Assembly (NCBI GenBank): GCA_033297205.1
Contig: MU859103.1
Coordinates: 1-64,000 of the forward strand
From: Pseudoneurospora amorphoporcata
Lineage: Eukaryota > Ascomycota > Sordariomycetes > Sordariales > Sordariaceae
Reading direction: 5' to 3'
Length of the DNA: 64,000 nucleotides
Part shown: positions 11,952-23,471 of the stretch, in pieces
How the letters are laid out: every line of letters starts with the position of its first letter
Numbering within the stretch: the stretch's first letter is position 1
Translations under genes and position numbers: made by a program
The notes under the pieces: generated by a model
Told to the model about the DNA's origin: nothing
Seen by the model: the letters and a program-made list of their open reading frames with translations, nothing else
Databases searched by the model: none

Positions 11952-13620
11952 TTATCGCTTGACGATGGTGACAATATCTTCATCAGCCAACTCGTGGCTG
12001 AGACCAACACGCTGAGGCTGATGCTTGACGGACTTCCCGTACACGATGGCAACCTTGAACTGATCCACGATAGTCTTGTGGATGGTGTTACACTAGATGG
12101 TTCATCAACTGTTAGCTAGCCCATTCGTTTTCTCCCAACAACCTCTCTTTCCTACACTGGGTAGGTAGATGATGAGCAACTTACGAAATCCTCAACCGTG
12201 CACCTATTGCTCCTCAACACAACGGGAGCCGAATAATCCGGCATCTTGCCCTTGGGCTTTGTGTACACGCGCACGAGCTTGAGCTTCTCCCACATGGCCT
12301 CCATCAACTCATCAATATTCCAGCCGTGCTCGGAGCTGATAGGCACCGAGTTGGGAATACGGTACAGCAGATCGAGCTCCTCAATGGAGATAGCATCGAT
12401 CTTGTTGAGAACGTAGATAACAGGGATGTAAGAGCGCGACTTGGCCTCGAGCACGTCGATCAAATCATCAATGGTGGCGTCGCAGCGGATGGCGATGTCG
12501 GCGGACGAAATTTTATACTCGCTCATGACGGCGCGGATCTCGTCGGTGTCGATGTGCGTAAGGGGCACCGTGCTGGTGATGTTCAGACCGCCCTTGTCCT
12601 TCTTTTTGAACGTGATGTTGGGCGGCTCCTTGTTGATGCGGATGCCGAAGCCCTCCAGCTCGGCCTCGATGACGCGCTTGTCGGTCAAAGGCTTGTTGAC
12701 GTCCAGCACGATGAAGATGAGATGGCACGTCTTGGCAACGGCGATGACCTGACGACCACGACCACGGCCGTCCTTGGCACCCTCGATAATACCGGGCAAA
12801 TCAATGATTTGTAGGGGGGCACCTGTATGTATTGTAGCATGTCAGTTTAGTATGGAAACATGTGACGCTCCGGAGAAGAAGAAGAACAAGAAAACGGACT
12901 ACCCACCGTTATAAGTAACCTGACCCGGCACACTCGTAAGCGTGGTGAATTCGTACGCGGCCGCCTCGGAGTGCTGGCCCGTCAGCCTGCTCATCAGCGT
13001 ACTCTTTCCGACCGAGGGGAAGCCGATGAAACCGATCGAGGCCACACCGGTTCTGGCGACGTCGAAACCGGCACCACCACCACCGCCACCACCACCCGAG
13101 GGCGTGAGCAGCTCACGCTTGAGCTTGGCGAGCTTGGCCTTCAGCTGCCCGATATGGTAGGATGTCGCCTTGTTCTTTTGAGTTCGGGCCATCTAATCGA
13201 AGGGGAAAAGAAACATGTCGTTAGCCGTGATTGGTCCTTGTCGCGCCGTTTCGTTCATCTTTCCGAGAGGGCAATTTGTTGGTGGCATCTCATCGTCCAA
13301 GTCGTGCTCCTCCAGCTCCAATGCCAGGGCTTCTGAACAGCCTCTTTGCCTGTCTGCATCTGTGTCGCCGGAGCCAGCGATCTTGGTCTCTGGCCTTTCC
13401 AACTCCTCGTCCACTCTGATGGGTGCCGTATCGTATCGGAGATCGGGGGAGGTTTCGAAAATCGGGGGCTATCGGGGGCAGTAAAGACTCACTTCGGCCT
13501 CGACCTCTTTGATCTGTCATGGCGCGCGGCGGGCGCATACACAGTCAGTTGTCTGTTCCACATGTTCTCAAAGCGTGAATGCGAAGGGGTAATACGCACC
13601 TTGTCCACCGTGGTCGACAT
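11952..13620 (-). CDS. DRG1: DRG1/Rbg1-type ribosome-associated GTPase
   Basis: Developmentally regulated GTP-binding protein of the OBG-HflX superfamily; in yeast and animals Rbg1/DRG1 binds translating ribosomes with a DFRP/Tma46 partner. Five exons are seen: 13620-13600, 13513-13493, 13192-12907, 12822-12185 and 12092-11952, giving 368 residues, the family's usual length. The first two exons are 21 nt each and complete the conserved N-terminus (MSTTVDK, then IKEVEAE) ahead of MARTQKNKATS. The P-loop GFPSVGKST lies at residues 71-79, after a Gly-rich linker. Then follow the G3 motif DLPGIIEGAKDG, the G4 motif NKID and the C-terminal TGS domain ending in EDIVTIVKR. All four junctions preserve frame and have GT-AG ends. 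The second intron is 300 nt, long for this window. The start rests on family conservation and is well supported. Confidence 0.95.
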
Positions 13621-14687
13621 GATTGCTAGCTCTCACACGATGGCGTATCTGTACTATGGGTGGGCGAATAGGGTTGCTCAGTCGTGACAGGACGGAGCGC
13701 CGTTGTTTCCAAGTTGGCGGTTGTCTTGTCTTAATTGTTTAAACTTGGGAATTTTGAAGGTGGGGCAAATTTTATGGTTTCAGCGCCGCGCCGATGCGGT
13801 AAAATCGCCGCAGCGTCGGGCGGCCCTGCTCAGTGCTCACACAGGCCCACGCACGCCCCAACACCCCGGCCGGCCGGGCTTGGCCCCCGCGTTTCCTTCC
13901 CCGAGCCTCCGACCCTCCGTACCCGATCGTTTACCAGTCTGACAACTGATATCACCGGGCTGACCTTTGGCTACTTCGTCCCCCTCTCGGCGGGGCTCTC
14001 CGTCCGGGCTGTTTCCACTTCATACAGTGTTGTGAGGCATCTCTGCACAATTCGCATTGTGTTACAAGTTTTTGGCAGTCTTCTCTTATTTGATATATAC
14101 AGGATACAACAGGGGTCAATGCTCGCACATTTGCCTGTCTGTTTCCCTTTTTTTTTTCGTCCAATGTCGTCAAGTCAGAATAAATCGAAACCAGCCAAAC
14201 AAACACACATCCAAATCAACAGCTATTCGCCACAGCTCCATCCCATACATACCACCATTCATGCGAATTTCGATGCTCCATGACTTCGATTCCCCCCTTT
14301 TCGGTCCGGATTCATTGAGTGATGACTGGACAAGGTGCTGACTGACGTCCGCATTTACAGCTTTCAAAAACATGACAAATTCTGTCTGTGTTTGTACACC
14401 ATAGCATGATAAATACCGTAACATGAACGCTAAAGGTACGGGCAAAAGTTGGGTCGGCAAGACCCCCTACCCTCCATCACTTCCATCCTTTTCTACACAA
14501 CTTCTCTGATTGGTTTGCCATCGACCGCTGGACTCCTCCTCATGACCTGTCCCATTGGCCAACCTTGTTCAATACACAAACAGGCGAAGCTCTCAGATTT
14601 GAGCGTAACGCATTCGTACATGATTTCATCCCTGACAACCCAGTAGATCTTGACGTCGTAACAACCCTTGACACATATCGTAATCCA
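13621..14687. other. Intergenic spacer between HOS4-like gene and DRG1
   Basis: About 1.07 kb, upstream of DRG1 and downstream of the Hos4-like gene, both on the minus strand. It should hold the DRG1 promoter and the 3' UTR of the other gene. No further coding sequence or clear motif was recognised. Confidence 0.6.
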
Positions 14688-17600
14688 TTAATCCTCTTCG
14701 TCGCCGCTGAGCATCCCGTGATGACCATTAAGCAGCGGACGAGCTTGCGCGGGTCCAGTCTCTGAAGATGGCGATATTGGGTGATGCCCATGTGCGTGCC
14801 CGTTGACAGTCCTAGCCCTTGGCGATGTGATTCCATTCACACGGTTCGAAGACGAAGTCGTGCTCATGGGGGATGTTGACCGGTGGCCGTTGGACAGCAG
14901 GTGCGAGCCTCGAGTCTCGCCCAACAAATGCCCAAGTCCTTGCTTCCTGCAGAGTTCGGCGTACTCGGGATCATCCGGCCTCACAGGTGCTAGGCCGCGG
15001 CGGGGAACCCTTTCTTCCTCGAAAGGCATCTTGCTGACCATACCAACCTTCGGCCTCTCTTCCCATATGAATTGGCCGTTGACAAAGTATTTGCTCCCCG
15101 GTGCAAAGCCATGGTTTCGGCCCGCATCCGGGTCGTTCTTCCACTTTTCCAAAGGACGGAAGTTGCTGAAGTACGATTCATTCTCCGGAAGCTCACGATA
15201 GGCCATAACGAGCCGAATGTCCCGTAGGTGAGGCATCGTAGGGATGATACGCAAAAAGTCCGAGGCCTGACAAAACAGTTAGCTGATACGCCTCATTTCA
15301 TGATTTGCAGAAAACTTGACTGAAACATACCTTGACAAAGAACATGTCCAAAGCCGCGAACTTCTCCCAAGCAGCACTGCGAAGCTTTTGCGTCACACGG
15401 TACACAATGCTATCCGTGTCGTCAGTGTCGTAGTATCCAGGGAGCTCTTTGCCGAGGTCATAAAGGTTCGGAGATGTCAGCGCATAGCGGTCCGACTCAA
15501 GTTGCCAAAGCACGCGCTTGGCAATTTTTGATGCCGGTATTTTTGTCCATGAGTTGTCTACACCCAAAGGTCAGTATTTGGGGGTAATATTCAATCCGGT
15601 GCGGTGAGAACTGACATTTCGAGAGCCGCAGGTCCTTCTCTCCCAGCAGCAGCGCAATCTGCGTGTTGAGCAACCACTGCTCTCTACCTTCTGGCGTCCC
15701 AGTTGCCTGTGGATCGATGCAGTCGTACCGAACTCCCTGCATGATGCTGAACTTTTCCGCAATCTGTTGGATTCTGGGATTTGCAGCCCCTTCCAACCAC
15801 CTGAGCGCGGGAGGTAAGTTGGCGATGCGGATGACCTCCTGCTCGTGGCGGATTCGTCGTTCTTCCGCCTCCTTAGCAGCGATACGCTTTCGTTCCGCCT
15901 CTTCCCGCAACGCCCTCTCCTTACGTTCCTTTTCCTGGCGCTCCTCTTCCTCGCGCTTGCGGCGTTCTTCCTCGCGCTTTCGGCGTGCTTCATCAGCCGC
16001 TTCCCGCTCAAGCTCTTCTCTTCGGACCTTCTCCTCATGCTCTAGTCTTTTCCTTTCCTCCTCCTCTTGTTCCTTTCGTTTCCTCTCTGCAGCCTCTCTC
16101 TTCCTCTGCTCCTCCTCCTCCTCCCTCCTTTTTCGCTCACGCTCTCTCTCACGTTCACGTTCGCGTGTTTCCTCCTCCTCGCGCTGTTTCCGTTCCTCCT
16201 CGTCTCTACGTTTCCTATCCTCTTCCGCTTGTCGCTGTTTTCGTAGATCTTCTAGGCGTTGCCTTTCTTCTTCAGCAGCACGCCTGGACTCCTCCTCGAG
16301 GCGTTCCCGCTCTCTTTCTTCCTCTTTGCGCCTTTTTTCCTCCTCCTTCCTCTTCAGTTCGCGAGCTTCTGCCTCCATTTCCGCTTGCTTCTTTCTTATT
16401 TCATCGAGCTTCCGTTTTTCATGCACCTGCCGGGTTGGTTCTTCCTGAGCGGATTGATCTGCGTCTCCCATTTCCACATCCCCGTCTTCAGACTTGACGC
16501 GGATACTGGGTTCGGAAATGGTGGGCCTGCTGGACTCATGACGGACATGCTCTGAGGTAGCTTCTGACTTCCTGGGCTTTGGTGTCGATCTCCGGTCTTC
16601 GTCATCTCTACTGCGAGATCTAATTCTGCCGTCAGGTGGCGCTGCAAGGCTCGATTCCCGGGACACAGAAGGCTTCAGGTGGCGATCTTCCGCCGAGTTG
16701 GGCTTGAGACGTCTTTCCTTGCCTTCAGCATCCAACCGTCTCTTCTTAGCAGGGACTTCTGACGTATCCTTCTCTTGAGACCCCGGGTGTGGCGGAGTCG
16801 CACTGGCCCGGTGTCGCTTGCTGGAACCTTCACCCGAAACAGATAATCGGTCACGAGATTCGTCCCTTTTGATAGCCTTCGTCCGGTCATGATACTTCTC
16901 CATCATTTGAGGCTTTTCACACTCGTCTCGTGGACTGGATGGCTGATCTCTAAATGAAGAGCCATTTGACGTGACGGAGGCTCGACGCTGCTTCTCACGC
17001 TCACCCTTGAGCTCCCTGCCTGAAATCAGCTTCCGGCGGGGCTTTGGCGTTTCTCCTTCGGATGATGCAGCGGCAACATCATGTTCTGCCGCACGTTTGG
17101 CCTTGGCGGGGACTCTCCCTGCAGGTGATGCCTCGCGATCGGAAATAGCAATGGTTGGAATCTTGTCGTCTTTCTTGGGCCTGCCAGGGCCGCGCTTGGG
17201 CGACGTTTCATCTTCCTGGCGAGTGGCAATGGAATCCGAACGCCTCTTCTCCCGAGGACTAGCTGGGGCTTTCGGGGGTCCCGTTTTCTTGGATTCTTTG
17301 ACGGGGCTTGAAGCTCTTCTCCGATGGGACTTTGGCGTATCATCCTTGATATCGGTTCGTGTGCGCCTAGGTTCGCGGTCCGTCTCCCTGGTATTCGACG
17401 ATCTCTGGTTCTTTGCATTGGGACCGGGTTTCTTTTTATATTGGTCGAATGCCTCCTTCAACATGTTTTCCTCTTGTATCCAGTTTGGACCTCGTCTCTT
17501 GCGGGCAATCTCATAGTAAGTCTCTCCCTTGTACTTTTTGGTGGGATCGAAATGGGCTTGGTCCAGAAGCAGCTTCACGACCTTGATGTTTTCTTGGCCG

Positions 17601-19792
17601 ATGGCGGCGAGAATTGGTGTCGCATATTCGTTGGTCGAAATGGGTTGCGGATCAGGGTTTGCTCCTCCGATAGCCAGCAGTAACTGCATGACCAAATCGT
17701 GACCACCACGAGCCGCAGCAACCATGGATTCAGGGTCGTCGAAACCATCCCTGACCTGAAGGATCCGTAGGACAGTCTCCTCATCTCCCTTGGCAGCGGC
17801 TGCACGAAGCGTCTTGTCATCCATGGGCATGTAAAGGAGATGATTGCTGGTCTTGGTAGCCCGAACGGTACCAGCACGCCGTCCACTAGACAGGTTGACT
17901 GAGGCGGAGGCAGGTGAATGCCGAGGGCTGTCTGGACCGTGAGATGAGCGTGCATCGGTTGCGTGATCGTAGTGGTGGTCTTCAGATGTCGGCCTACGCT
18001 CACCCATCCTCTGCTTTGCTTCGTTGATGGCGCGTTTGATGTCGTCGGCATTGTCGTGGTCTTCGTTCACCCGGTCGATGGGCTCCTCACCGTATGCATT
18101 GGCCTTGCGCGGGTTCACTCCGGCATCGAGCAGGATCTTGACGACTTCATAGTGGCCGTTCTCCACTGCATCTATCAACGGTGTGTCCTTTTCGTTATTA
18201 AGGCAATCGAGGTTGCAGCCGGCTTCGACAAGGAGTTTCACAATATCGTTAAAACCGTTAATTGCAGCGATCTGGAGGGGAGTGTTTCCTGCATAGTCGG
18301 CAACGTCAATGTCCTCGGGGCGTTCCTGCAACCTCTGCTTGGCGACATTGTATTCGCCCTTGGCACAGGCTCGGGCGAGGAAGGTCTGGCCGTGGGCGTC
18401 CAGGTGCTTCTTGTGCGGCGCCATTCTGCCGGCGGGCGAGTGTGTGGATTCGGCAACGGCCGGGGTAGCGAGACTGCGCAGTTTGGAGCTGCGCGGATGA
18501 GGGCTTCCGCGTTCCGAGGACTCATCAGAGAAGTAGTCGGTCGAATGGAGGGGGGCAGGGACGCGGCGCTTTTTCAGGCTCAATCCGTGGGCAGTATGAC
18601 CAGGAAGCTGAGTTGAGATGCTTCGACGGTGAGCTCGGGCGTGGGGGGAAACCGATCTGGTTCGTGTGGAGGCGTGAGGTTCATGATGGGAGGAAGACTT
18701 GTTCGGTGGAGGAGGATGGGGTCTGCGGGAAGCGTCGAGGCCAGAACCTGAAGTGCGCTGGCGGCGGACCTTGGGAGGCTCTGCCTCGTCGTCAGATTCG
18801 GCCTTGGGGTGCTTCCGCTTATTAGGCACTACTTTGTTGTTGTCGAGCGATTTGGGCGGCAATGGCTTGTCCTGTTGTGTAGACTGTGCTGGCAGCTTGG
18901 AGAAGGAATCCACCGGGGCGGGCTCGGAGTCTGATTTTGAGTGGCCGTTGGACGAGCGGCGACGACGCTGGGGTGGGGACTCTGGCGCAGAGCTCAATCC
19001 ACTCGATCCATCCTTGGCCTTTGCCTTGTCGGGAAGCTTCCTCTTCTTGGCCCCAAGTGCCCCCAGCGAGGAGGAGCCCACTGAGCCCTCATTGGAGCCG
19101 TTGGGGCCATTACCTGCGACCGCGACGCTCCTGTCAGGTTTTTCGCTACGATCGCCTCTGTCGCTCTCACGGTCCTGCTGCTGTCTGCTGCTGCTGTGGT
19201 TAGCGCGCTTGCGGTGCGACGAGACGACATCGTCGTCATCACTGCAGTTATCGTTTTGTTGTTTGGTGACGGGCTTGCGGACTTTCACGGGCGAGTGGTG
19301 GCCGTCCTTTCCCGGCAGCACAATTGTTTCGGCGTCGCTGTTGCCCTCGACCGTCAAGGAGTCGTCGTGGTCCTCGTTGTTGTTGTTGTTGTTGTTGTTG
19401 TTACTGTTGTTGTTGTTGCTGTTGCTGGCGTTGTTGTTGCGAGGCTTGTTATCTCTATCATTCTTGTCGCTCCTGAAGATGGGGTCGAATCTCGCACTGG
19501 TCGACTGCGTGGTCGACGTCGATGATGTTCGGATCACGGTGGAGGACCTGGGTTGACCGGAATCGCTGCCCTGGCGTTTGGGCGAAGCAGCTCTGACAGC
19601 AGGCTTCTTGGAGGCGGGCTCGACAGCATTCTGCGCATCCATGTCATTTACTGAGTTGACAAAACACCGTTTTGCACCATCCTGGTCGCTGCTCGGCCGG
19701 GGCTTTAGAGAGTTGGGGGAAGGGGGGGGGGGGGGGGATCCGGAGATCGGGACGGAGTGGGCGACGGGGGAGCAGGTCGAGGTTGAAGACAA
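14688..19792 (-). CDS. HOS4: Ankyrin-repeat protein, Hos4-like subunit of the Set3 histone deacetylase complex
   Basis: Exons 19792-15616, 15557-15331 and 15266-14688 encode 1660 residues. Residues 1-460 are disordered and basic, with a poly-Asn tract near 120-139. An ankyrin block at about 465-590 includes GNTPLQIAAINGFNDIVKLL and DTPLIDAVENGHYEVVKILL. A second, weaker block lies near 655-770. Next come a Ser/Arg/Lys-rich linker and a Glu/Arg-rich helix at about 1135-1330. The conserved C-terminal domain starts near WLEGAANPRIQQIAEKF and crosses both introns. The ankyrin block resembles yeast Hos4, which works with Set3, Snt1 and the deacetylases Hos2/Hst1; assignment to that complex is inference. 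The first 50 codons cross a 16-base C run (on the coding strand), so Met51 (19642, MDAQNAVEP) is an equally good start, giving 1610 residues. Confidence 0.8.
19384..19439. repeat. Trinucleotide repeat coding for Asn
   Basis: Imperfect GTT/GCT repeats on the plus strand give AAC/AGC codons for the poly-Asn/Ser tract in the disordered N-terminus of the Hos4-like protein. Length polymorphism here would stay in frame. Confidence 0.8.
19722..19737. repeat. G16 homopolymer near the start of the HOS4-like frame
   Basis: Sixteen G on the plus strand code for consecutive prolines at about residues 19-24 of the longest Hos4-like frame. The run is not triplet-constrained in sequencing, so a single-base error would disconnect the upstream ATG from the rest of the frame. 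Confidence 0.85.
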
Positions 19793-22566
19793 GAACGATG
19801 TGCAGTTGGTTGTGTGATTTGGTCGTAAATAGCGTTGGGAGGGTGTGGTGGTGAGGGTGTCAGAGGTGAGTAGGCTGGGCTTTGGATGTTTCGCGCAGAC
19901 GACGAAGGGCGTGACAAGGCAGGAATGAAACTGGAAGAGAGGAACTGGAACGGGAACTGGAACTGGAACGGGAGAGTCGAGACGGCAATCCTAGATGACG
20001 GGGAATCCGCTACCGCACAGCCGCCCCAGAGAACAGCGGTAGGCAAGGTAGTAGACAAGGTAGGCAAGGTCAGGCAGGTAGCTGCGCAGGTAGCTACTTT
20101 TACTTGACTTTTTGGGGGGTTAAGTGCCAATGCCAATGCCAATTGCCAGCAGTCAAGGATGGATCCGTATCTCTGAACTCCTAAGAAATGCCCTCAGGGA
20201 CCCGACAAATGGAACTTGTAAGACGTGACCGCAGACTGAACGCCCCTGGACAATGGGCAAAAAAGATACGGGAGGGTCAGGAACGGTACAACGATAACAA
20301 CAACAGAGAGACACGCTAAATCCGATCTGGAATTCCCGAGTCCAGCTTCATTGACGAAAAGTACGCAAACTGCGAGCCGTTCGTTGATGTGGAAAACCAG
20401 GAGATTACAAATCCGAGCGGATGGAACTAGGAATTGAGTTGGACACGGACCGAGCGGACGATGAAAATGGATGGGAAAGATGGAAGAGATGACGGTAGAA
20501 CCTTTTGTGTGTGTGTAAGTACCTACACTACCTTACTTGGCAAAGTAGTAAAATCGATATTACGTTCGGTGCAGTGAAAGCGACTGATGGATTGAAGCCT
20601 GCGTTTGGAAATGTAGAGCGAATGAAACTCGATGGTCAAGGCAGGAGTACACGCAATTATTCCCCTTCAATTTCAGTTTCGGAAAGAGGTGTTGGTACTG
20701 CTGGCCGGCTGGATGCTGGCTGGCTGACAACCGGCTACTTCCCGGCCTATCTAGGGGCGGTGTTTGGACGGGAGTGTGTGACCGCCACTGCGGGCATTGC
20801 GGTGCGAACAACGGGACCATGTGGAATCGGGCTCTCCAGAGACCGAATTGAAGCTAAAAAGCCCGTCCATCTCCGGTCGCTCCCTCTTCTTCCTCCGATG
20901 CAACGGAAAGCTGAGACGGGATTTGAGCCACGACAGCGGTTGACAAGTCCCAAGTTCCATTTCTGGGGTCCACGATACCATCATTCGGAGGAGAATGGGG
21001 GGAGCCCTAGAGGGATGGTGGACACTCGACCCGACACTACCACTCGGCGGCACCAACCACGGTCCACGGACTTTCTCACCAAGACAACCTGGAACCACCG
21101 AAAGAACGAATGAATGGCCGACTCCTTTTCCTCTTTCCGCGGATTGCTTGGTGCAGGTGCTGCGGCCTGGCTGCTGCTGCTGCTACTGCTGATGTTCACC
21201 TCTCGCCGCTCTCGTCTTGTCGGGGAAAAAGAGGACAACTCCCCAAGTATGATCGCCACCCTCAGCGCTGATTGGCTAACCCCCTGTGGGTGCTGCAAAT
21301 CCAATGCACGTCCAGGGGCGGATGGAGACCCTGGCCTCTTTGGTTTTCACAACACCTCAACAATCGACTTTGATAGGGTCGCAGTGCCGAGTGTTGTGAA
21401 CAGAGTGTGTTGTTTCTGCCTTTTTGCCTCGGTGCTGTAGCAGCAGCGCAGAAATGCAGCACTGCATCAGCTTTCTCCAATTTCCTTGACCGTCAGTCAT
21501 GGTGACAGTCTCAGCTTAGGTTGCCGTCCGTACGCAGTGTCCCGTTTTTTTTTGGGGGGGGAGATGGGATGTTGGAAATCATCGCTAACCATGCGGTGGT
21601 TGGTGATGTTCGGCATCAAAATACGGAGGAGAGGTTTCAGACTGGGACTCGTTCATGTTGCGACCCTGATCCTATCCGATGCCATGATTAATCCCCTGTT
21701 GAGGAGTGGACGACTCTTTCCTTATTCCGCCGCTATTCCCAGGTCATACGAGACTATACTGCCTCGACTGCGTAATGACTTTTTGTCATTTGGCCAAACT
21801 TGCGAGACTTTGCCTGAGCCTGCCTGCCTGACACGGAAAAAGGTGCGTTGCAGCGGTAACCCCAGGGGGTCGATTTCCCATTTCACCGTCAGACGGGCGG
21901 TGGCGGCATTGCATTTGTTTGGATCAGCAATCCCGTCCAATGCTTGCCCTGATCGCTTTTACTGTGTGCTGCCAGTGATAGATGTTTCCCGAGGTTTCAC
22001 AGCCTGACTTGGTCCTTGGGCGCGCCCTGCTGCTTTGCCCGTTGATGGCTGGAAGAGCGAGGGGGAGCCTGTCTTGGGAATGACCGAGATATCGCCGCCC
22101 GGTCGGCCTTGATGCTTTTCTCGACACTCGGATTTCCCTTCTTCGAACCTTGGCGTGGTTGGGGGTTTGACTTTGCAAAGAGTCCAGACTACGGCGGTCT
22201 GCTTTGTCAACGGGAGCCAAGGCCTTTGGATGGCTCGGCCCCGCCTTTTCTCTTCGCGGGCCCGGGCACGCGGGCGTTTCCTGGACGACCCACAGCGGAG
22301 GCCCTCAAAAGACACACCAAAAACAGACACGCAACCCCTGCTATCAATGGTGCTGATGACGCAGACACTTCCAAGCCATCCACGCCATCTCGAGTCCATG
22401 ATTCGTTGCCAATGACACTGATGCCAACGACTCGACTAATCACAGCCACGACCACTGTCCATTCGACCGTCCATCGATCGTCGCTCCCCATCGCTGCCTA
22501 GAGCCTCACCGTCAACATCAAAGCGCAAACGAATAACGTCAAGCACTGGCCGACAACGGCGATACA
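19793..22566. other. Divergent intergenic region between HOS4-like and ALKBH6-like genes
   Basis: 2.77 kb between two divergently transcribed genes. It should carry both promoters and 5' leaders. A cluster of short repeats lies at 19940-20100. Several frames of 60-200 codons occur on both strands (for example 20505-21113 plus) without recognisable domains. Confidence 0.5.
20038..20097. repeat. GGTAGGCAAGG-type short repeats
   Basis: Loose tandem copies of GGTAGGCAAGG and CAGGTAGCT units, about 250 bp upstream of the longest Hos4-like start codon. Just before them (19943-19975) is a stretch of GGAACT/GGAACG hexamers. Such arrays sit in the likely promoter or leader of that gene. Confidence 0.5.
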
Positions 22567-23438
22567 ATGGCGTCCTCCCAGGTCAATCTTCCGCCTTCCC
22601 TCGAGGCGAACCGTATATCAGCTCTACCGCCCTCGGCCTACTACATCGCGGATTTTATCAGTGAAGAGGAGGAACAGCAGATTCTTGAAAAGGTATCAGT
22701 ATGATTAGCAAGTCGTTCCCTGGCTCCCTCTGCATTCTCTAATCACCATGACGGTTAAAAAAAAAAAAAAAGGTTGAGAGAGCGCCCAAAGCGAGATGGC
22801 GTCAACTCACCCATCGCCGACTTCAAACATGGCCCTCGGATCTGGTTAAAAATACCCTGCTAGATGGCCAACCACTACCAGACTGGCTGGAAGAGCCCAT
22901 CATCTCGCGTTTACTCTCGGTCCCAGTATCGCCGGCCTCACCCGATAGCAGCGACGGTGACAAAGAGAAGAAGCAGCAGCACATCTTTGCGGATAGCCCC
23001 CACGGCCGACCCAACCATGTCCTTATTAACGAATATCCTCCCAACACGGGCATCATGCCGCACAAGGACGGGGCGGCATACTACCCCGTGGTCTGCACCG
23101 TGAGTCTAGGGTCTAGTCTGTGTCTCAATCTCTACAAGTCCAAAGAAGACGGGGCCATTGACCCGGAGCCCGTGTGGAGGATCCTCCAGGAACCGCGCAG
23201 CCTGTTGATCACTACCGCGGACCTGTACACTGAATACCTTCACGGCATTGACCCTCTTTCGGCCGATGTGAACATGTCGGAGCAAACCATTGCAAACTGG
23301 GGTCTCCTGCGCAAGCCATCGCTGTACGAGAATGGGGACAACCAGAGAGGAATTCGGGTCAGCCTCACGTATCGTGATGTCTTGAAAGTTTCCAAGCTGG
23401 GGAGCAAGCTCGGTCCCATGTTTAACCGTCGCCCTTGA
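22567..23438 (+). CDS. ALKBH6: AlkB-homologue 6-like Fe(II)/2-oxoglutarate dioxygenase
   Basis: Two exons, 22567-22692 and 22773-23438, encode 263 residues, close to the size of ALKBH6. AlkB-family enzymes oxidatively demethylate nucleic acids or proteins using Fe(II), O2 and 2-oxoglutarate; the ALKBH6 substrate is not firmly established. The metal triad is visible: His139 and Asp141 in MPHKDGAAYYP and His199 in YLHGI. The RGIRVSLTYRDV segment carries the 2-oxoglutarate-binding arginines. NEYPPNTGI before the HxD motif is typical of the family. Exon 1 ends at the GTATCA donor. The intron is 80 nt and its 3' end is an A15 run directly before the AG, instead of pyrimidines. The gene converges on the polyprenol reductase gene, with 33 bp between the stops. 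Confidence 0.93.
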
Positions 23439-23471
23439 GATGGGCACAAAACAAACGAAGAAGGAAAACGA

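Noticed and set aside
12326..12814. Plus-strand frame of 162 codons
   Set aside because: It is antisense to the GTPase domain of DRG1, whose exon structure is unambiguous.
15663..16448. Plus-strand Ser/Arg-rich frame of 261 codons
   Set aside because: It is the antisense of the Glu/Arg-rich helix of the Hos4-like gene. Its repetitive composition is explained by that gene.
18699..19556. Plus-strand frame of 285 codons
   Set aside because: It is the antisense shadow of the disordered N-terminus of the Hos4-like gene. Its poly-Leu is the mirror of the Asn repeat.
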